DNA from: Paramacrobiotus metropolitanus
Lineage: Eukaryota; Tardigrada; Eutardigrada; Parachela; Macrobiotidae
NCBI RefSeq assembly: GCF_019649055.1
Contig: NW_026570247.1
Span: 62,001 to 126,000, forward strand
Direction of reading: 5' to 3'
DNA length: 64,000 nt
A program made the translations under genes and the position numbers. The first letter of the stretch is position 1. Each line of letters starts with the position of its first letter. Positions 59,205 to 64,000 of this stretch are shown piece by piece. A model generated the notes under the pieces. That model ran no database searches. It saw nothing but the letters and a program-made list of their open reading frames with translations, and was not told where the DNA came from.

Positions 59205-61030
59205 ACTGATACGGATTGTTCGCTGGGTGCGATGCCGCGCTATGAGAAACTCTTGACGGATCGCGAGACGATGAGCTGCCAGAATGCCTTCATACGCTTT
59301 GACTCCACAAAGGTCATTACGCGCTGGATACACATTTGGAGCGTCTGACTGTGCCCCTTCTCTGCGAGGACGACGGTCGTGTTCTCAATGCTGCAGTGCA
59401 GGTAACAAGAACGTCCTCGTTCGTATGACTTTCCGCAGTGAAGACGACAGAACCTTTTGCTTGCGACTGAAAGTTATCTTGGCTCTTAATACGTGTGGTA
59501 GAAACTTGCCTGCAATGTTCTGCACCCGAACCGACGCTTCCCTGACCAAGGCGCCCACCACGAGCTCGTCTTAAATTGGTCGACAGCGGCCAGGCTGTCA
59601 GTCAGTGACCCCCCACGGAATCGACGTGGCTGGAGCGCCGCAATTGTGTCTATGCAACACCCAACATGTCATGCCGTTGGCCAGCGCACAAGCGGCACGT
59701 TTGTGCGCGACCCTTCCGACTAACTCTGGATCATGCGGCATCTTGGCAGGTGATTTTGGGAATCATGGCAGCGATGTTAGAGTAGCACGGTAGCCCTGGT
59801 TTTTTTGTTATCATTAACCTGAAATCTGAATAACCATCGGCTGAAGCCCAGTATTAAACTTTCTACTGGGCAGTATTACAAGTTGTAGGAACGCAGCGCC
59901 AGCAGAAGCTCATGCGGATTCGCGACACAGCAAACGTTCGTTAGCAAACTACGAGGTATTATCGGTGTCCAGTCCGCTGATTTTCATAAACTTCTGGCTC
60001 TGCTTGATAATGATCTTTGGAGAAAACTTCGGTAAAACAACCGTCAAGTCCGTCATTACAAATTTACAGTAGTAATTACTTTACAAACATCGATGTATAA
60101 ATTCCTATGTACGACACTTTATTACGCTTATTTAACTCAAACGATGATATTATTTTTAGAAGGAAAAATAGCCCGGTACGTTAGTACAGTACTTATCTAA
60201 TTTGTTCACATTCAAATGTATACGATACAAATAATTAGATAACAATGTTTGGCAGTCCGCGAAAACTTCCGTCTTCGCAGACTGCCAAACATTATTTCTG
60301 CATTGTTTTTATCATCCATTGCCTTCATCGCCCTGCCTTTGTTTGGGTCACTCATCGCCGCCCCACTGCTTATCTCTGCAGCATCCGCATTTCCGGTGAC
60401 CTGATCTCGATGACCCACCCGCCACTGGTCGCATTAAGAAGTTTCTCCATATTGGAAGGCAAAGGATGGATCGGGGAAAGCGCTTCGTACCCAATACGTA
60501 CAACCTCGTCACCGCCAAGACCTGAATTCTGAATCGCCATGAAGACTCATGACCAGCGAATGTCCGCTGTTGCAGATTGCGCGATTGTTTCTCGCTTTTA
60601 TTGGCGCGTCAGAACGCTTACAGCCCCTCGGGACTCGTCAGCTACGTTTTCTATAATCCGGGTGGTGCAATTCCAGATGAGAGCTAGGCGGTAAGTGATA
60701 GATAATATTTCCCAGCGCTTGCATGATTGATGCTTAATCAAGTATTGAGAGCTGTTTGCGACAGGGTGTATGCATTGTGGCGGCAGTTGCTGCGTGTCGT
60801 CGACATGACGGAGGGGGTCAGCATCTCCTCTTGACAGCTGTTGGCAACTTAAATCCGACAGCGATTACTGCATCAAAGCGGCCACTCTTATGAGGCAGCA
60901 CAATGCTTCCCTTCCACCACCATCAGTGTGATCGGGCTGCGATTCCTTCCTCCCAAGCACGTAGGCTTTATATTTTACCGGCTGGACGCAGAAAAACCAC
61001 CAATTTGTCTGCCATCTCTTGCATTGAAAC
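59205..61030 (+). pseudogene. F-box gene G: badly decayed copy, closest to gene B
   Basis: Exon 1 relics: GAMPRYEKLLTDRETM at about 59229, then directly FIRFDSTK and RWIHIWSV (the WWLGYIQ part is deleted), stop at about 59348. MTFRSEDDRTFCLRL lies at 59425, the counterpart of VALRDEDDGPLRF. Exon 3 relic: after an acceptor (gacag, 60764) it reads RVYALWRQLLRVVDM, a stop, and in a second frame TTISVIGLRFLPPKHV to RLDA (about 60910-60990). That part matches gene B's TLLQFLPPNRLFLFNWLDA better than gene A. No exon 2 or exon 4 could be recognised. Several stops and deletions show it is long dead. Confidence 0.6.
60161..60292. repeat. TTAA-foldback-like terminus and a strong hairpin
   Basis: At 60161-60180 aggaaaaatagcccggtac resembles the left end of the foldback family (GGGATTTAGCCCGGTAC). 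At 60244-60292 aatgtttggcagtc and its exact inverse flank a loop that is itself partly paired (cgcgaa/ttcgca). Whether both belong to one element is unclear. Confidence 0.5.
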
Positions 61031-61768
61031 CTGAGACACAACCAGTGCAAAACCGGGATTTTTTTCCAACACTTCCATGGCACAACGCAGCGCCTTCAAA
61101 ACATCCGGCAACAGTCGGCACCGACATATGGAACAGTTCTGCCTCTACGTGCAACTAAGCCGTTTTCATGCACCTGGGATGACCACTAAGGCAGTGGCGT
61201 CGCTTCACTGCGACTCCCTTGACGGAATCGGGTACATTTACTAGTATGAGCTGCAGTGATATCACCACAAGCATTCCCGCCGGCTCTATCCTCAAATATC
61301 GCTGCCGACTCAATGTCGCTGTCACGACTTGAAGGTGGCGTAATATCTTTGATGTCTATAATCCGCCACTAAGGGCGCGCAAATCCAACTGATCGTTGTC
61401 AAGAGGACGAACAATGGCACACTGCTACCGCACTTCCCGGAGTTACCGTGCTAGATAAACGACTCACAGAGGTCACTAAAGGACAAGACATTTTCGTGAC
61501 ACCAGTGTCATTGCACTACGCCACAGACACCTTGATGCAGATGCAATACTCCGTGTTATGGCAGCAACCGCAGAACACAATGGAAGGTCAGCTATGCAGA
61601 ACGATCACAATCAGCTAGCGGAACAAGCAGGAATAATCTGTAGCTCTGTGGTTGCTCCCGTTAGCCGCAAATGGCTTGCAGTGCGCGGGTTTTATTACGG
61701 TATACAGAATCGTCCTTCCCTTTTCAACAGACAGATGTCGTGTTCAGCGATAGGGAGGGAGAATTTTA

Positions 61769-61933
61769 ATGTCCGTCAAGAAGCGACAGCCCAGCTACAA
61801 GCACTGCCTTTGTTGTGGCCGACCGAGCATCCAACAGCACGCCACCGCCCGAGTCAACCACTCTAACCCAACTGCCTACTGCGGCTGCCGCCACCACGCC
61901 GGCAAGAAGCGACAGCCTGGCCACAACCACTGA
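61769..61933 (+). CDS. small Cys/His-rich basic ORF, 54 aa
   Basis: From ATG 61769 to TGA 61931-61933 the frame encodes MSVKKRQPSYKHCLCCGR at its start and CGCRHHAGKKRQPGHNH at its end. The KKRQP motif occurs twice. Paired cysteines and histidines could bind zinc, and the basic ends could bind nucleic acid. A second plus-strand frame (61815-62099) overlaps it, so only one, or neither, is real. No family is recognised. Confidence 0.2.
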   Translation: MSVKKRQPSYKHCLCCGRPSIQQHATARVNHSNPTAYCGCRHHAGKKRQPGHNH

Positions 61934-62206
61934 CTTTGTCGCGGAAGTGGATGAAAATGGTGTGTTTTGGTTCTGCACATTTGCGCTGTTTTGCCGGTGT
62001 GACTCTTTAAGAGCGCTGTTATCACTAATCAGAGTAATTAATTTTCAGGTGTCATCTCCGATGACGTTTAATGATACGTCGCTCCTACGGAATTTTTAGG
62101 TTGTGAAGCCGCTTCTTTTTGTATCGTAGCCTACCACGCTGTCTACGCATGTTTGTGCTCGTACGAAATCTGGAGAGAATGCCTGCAGGCTGCATTAGAT
62201 GTTAAA

Positions 62207-62243
62207 ATTAAAGGATAACTTGCACTGCAAGTTATCCTTTAAT
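62207..62243. repeat. 18-bp perfect inverted repeat with 1-base loop
   Basis: The sequence attaaaggataacttgca is followed by c and its exact reverse complement. Flanking gcatt/aatgc words extend the similarity. No coding frame surrounds it. Confidence 0.9.
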
Positions 62244-63339
62244 GCATCCAGTGAGATGTGGAAGGAATGCATCTAATTAAATGTGAAAGTGGTGAAGTAA
62301 TGTTTTAAATTAAAGATACGGCCCTTCAAAGTTCAGGTGGTTACAAAAAGTTTTTTCAAGATTTAAAAATGAGGTCTAAAAGTTTTTTTGAAAACGGTTC
62401 CTTAACAGAGTTCGCTTAGGTTATTTTAAATGCTGTCAGCGCTCTAGACAGCCGCATTCTTTGGCAGCTGCCTGTTAACATACAAGCCTATGGAACGTGC
62501 GTATAGCTTTGAGGTCACATTCCCTTAAGCACTGCTGGCTCCAAACTCACATATCAAAAATATATGTTTTGATACTGTTATTTCCAAGAAAAAAGGTTAC
62601 ACTGGACAAGTACTAAACTGAAACCAAAATACAGTGGAAATCTTGAAATTACGTATGGGTCTGAAAGGAAAGTGGTGACTTAACAACCAACTCAGTCACG
62701 TCTGCAGTTATTCATTCAGTGATGTCTACAAGATAAACGTTCTGTCCAACACTGGTTTATATAGCACACTTGGTAACTTCCCGTATACTTTGTACATTGG
62801 TCAGCACTTAACCCAGAAGTCTGATCATCATTAGGGATCGGTGTACAGCACTGGGTGGGACGTTACACTGATCAGCTGTGAAAATAGTACACTTATAGAT
62901 CAGTTATTAGAATGATAACGCACACCGGCACACGTAATACATTACTGGTAGATTTACAAAACTGCCCGAACTTGGCGCGACGCCCTTGGATGGACGATTT
63001 CAACGATACTCATGAAAAAAATGCTCTTTTGCCACTCTTCTACGTATCTGTACTGTATACATAATGTTATTCATATATGCTATCCGATATCCGGCTGTTT
63101 TTCTTTTTCAATTTTTCCTTTTGTTCTGTGTTCAGATTTCGGGAAGTTTTTCGGGCTTAATTCAGGTTTAATATGGTTCGGGCTGGCGGGCGGGCTAAAT
63201 CTAGCTCCGTCTAGCCAGCAAAGTTTTTCCATCTTCCTTCTTGCAAAATAAAGTAAAAGTACCTTTTTTCTATCGTAAAATGTTCAGCATTTTTTTCTGA
63301 ATCTTTTAAGTGTAACCTCTAAAGAAAGTGCTTTGAATT
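62244..63339. other. no recognisable gene
   Basis: AT-rich sequence. A 79-codon frame at 63012-63251 is hydrophobic but has no supporting context. Confidence 0.4.
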
Positions 63340-64000
63340 GTCGATATGGTTGACCAAAAAACGCTGTGGTCTGTCATCTGTGGCTTATTACCATCTGAAT
63401 ATACAGGGCATTAATAATCGTAATTCAACTAAGCATGATTTGGCTGAACGTATTTTTCTCTCTGACGATAATTTTTCAAAAATTTTCTGTATTTCGGAAT
63501 CTCATCTGTCATCCTCGGATCCTGATCAATTATATGAAGTCCTTGGTTATAAGCTGTTTAGGAAAGATCGCAGTAAGACCACCGTAAGGTCCGCGGTGGA
63601 GGTCTTCTGTGCTATGTTCCTAATTACATCACCTGCAAGCTTGTTGATTCAAAAGAAACTTACGCCCATTGTGAGACCTTGTGGTTATACACGCGTCTCT
63701 AACACAAAAACAAAGAAAAACAACGTGAATTCTCTAAGCTGCACTAAAATTGATACTATGCTGTGCTCCCCACCTTCCCTTTACTCCAGCATGCCCGCTA
63801 TCGATGTCAGTTTTTCTGATCACCGTCTATGTCGTACTGTTGCACAGTATAAGACCACAATTCCCATACATAAGACCATCCAATTTCGGTTGTGGCGCCA
63901 CACGGATGACAGTGAGTTTTTGGATGAAGTAAGGGAAGTTGTTAATCGTTTCGAACAGTATGATGAGCAACATGTTGTGAATGAAGTTGTGGAAAGATTT
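63340..64000 (+). pseudogene. LINE ORF2, apurinic-type endonuclease domain, runs off the window
   Basis: The start reads VAYYHLNIQGINNR, the first strand of an exonuclease/endonuclease/phosphatase fold in LINEs. ISESHLSS (the catalytic glutamate region) and YKLFRKDRS follow. After a frame change at about 63590 comes RGGGLLCYVPNYI. After another break, from about 63747, comes KIDTMLCSPPSLYS and then VSFSDHRLC, the conserved SDH end of the domain. The frame then stays open to the window end, where the linker toward reverse transcriptase begins. This domain nicks genomic DNA to prime reverse transcription. At least two frame changes and missing middle motifs make this copy defective. Confidence 0.7.

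Overview
The window looks like a piece of a metazoan nuclear genome. Introns of about 70-340 bp with GT/AG borders can be placed by eye. There are no operons or ribosome binding sites. Much of the DNA is decayed retrotransposons, DNA transposons and foldback elements. GC-rich exons sit in an AT-rich background. The lineage cannot be proven by reading alone; the compact introns and the unusual F-box family made me think of a tardigrade, but that is inference and needs a database search.

Layout. 1-1190: end of a Ty3/gypsy-type element that keeps gag and one LTR but has no pol. 1236-2640: GC-rich coding-like islands without a confident gene. 2641-5967: AT-rich, no gene seen. 5968-14983: a giant inverted repeat, arms about 3.5 kb around a 0.8 kb spacer. 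Its left arm carries a 1 kb terminal-inverted-repeat insertion. Both arms carry a foldback MITE and a decayed orphan protein. 16-18.3 kb: tRNA-like and tandem-repeat sequence plus a LINE 3' tail. 18.3-21.4 kb: a second gypsy-type element with an internal deletion that joins reverse transcriptase to integrase. 21.5-25.9 kb, minus: a spliced CACTA/EnSpm-like transposase gene, probably dead. 26.9-27.9 kb, minus: a frame-broken, extracellular-looking coding block with a Kunitz-like cysteine pattern.

The main host content is at 28.5-61 kb: a local family of four-exon genes. Exon 1 encodes a Tudor/agenet-like (SH3-barrel-like) domain and a conserved second module. Exon 2 plus the start of exon 3 encode an F-box split by an intron. 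The rest of exon 3 is a family-specific substrate-like region, and exon 4 is a short conserved tail. Two copies read as complete genes by hand splicing: A, 28489-35442, 594 aa; and B, 43431-45771, 598 aa. One copy, E (54233-56957), is complete except for a 1-base frameshift and a lost splice donor. At least six others (40.8, 46.96, 47.7, 49.9, 58.8 and 59.2 kb) are pseudogenes or fragments. The expected role, substrate adaptors of SCF-type ubiquitin ligases, is inferred from the F-box only.

The same interval holds three plus-strand remnants of one non-LTR retrotransposon family with an R2-type (restriction-like) endonuclease tail (30.1, 42.0 and 50.6 kb). It also holds TTAA-flanked foldback DNA and a C-rich TA-flanked MITE. 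One retroelement and a foldback element lie inside intron 1 of gene A, swelling it from the roughly 80 bp seen in its relatives to 4.85 kb. The window ends inside the endonuclease domain of another LINE (63340-64000).
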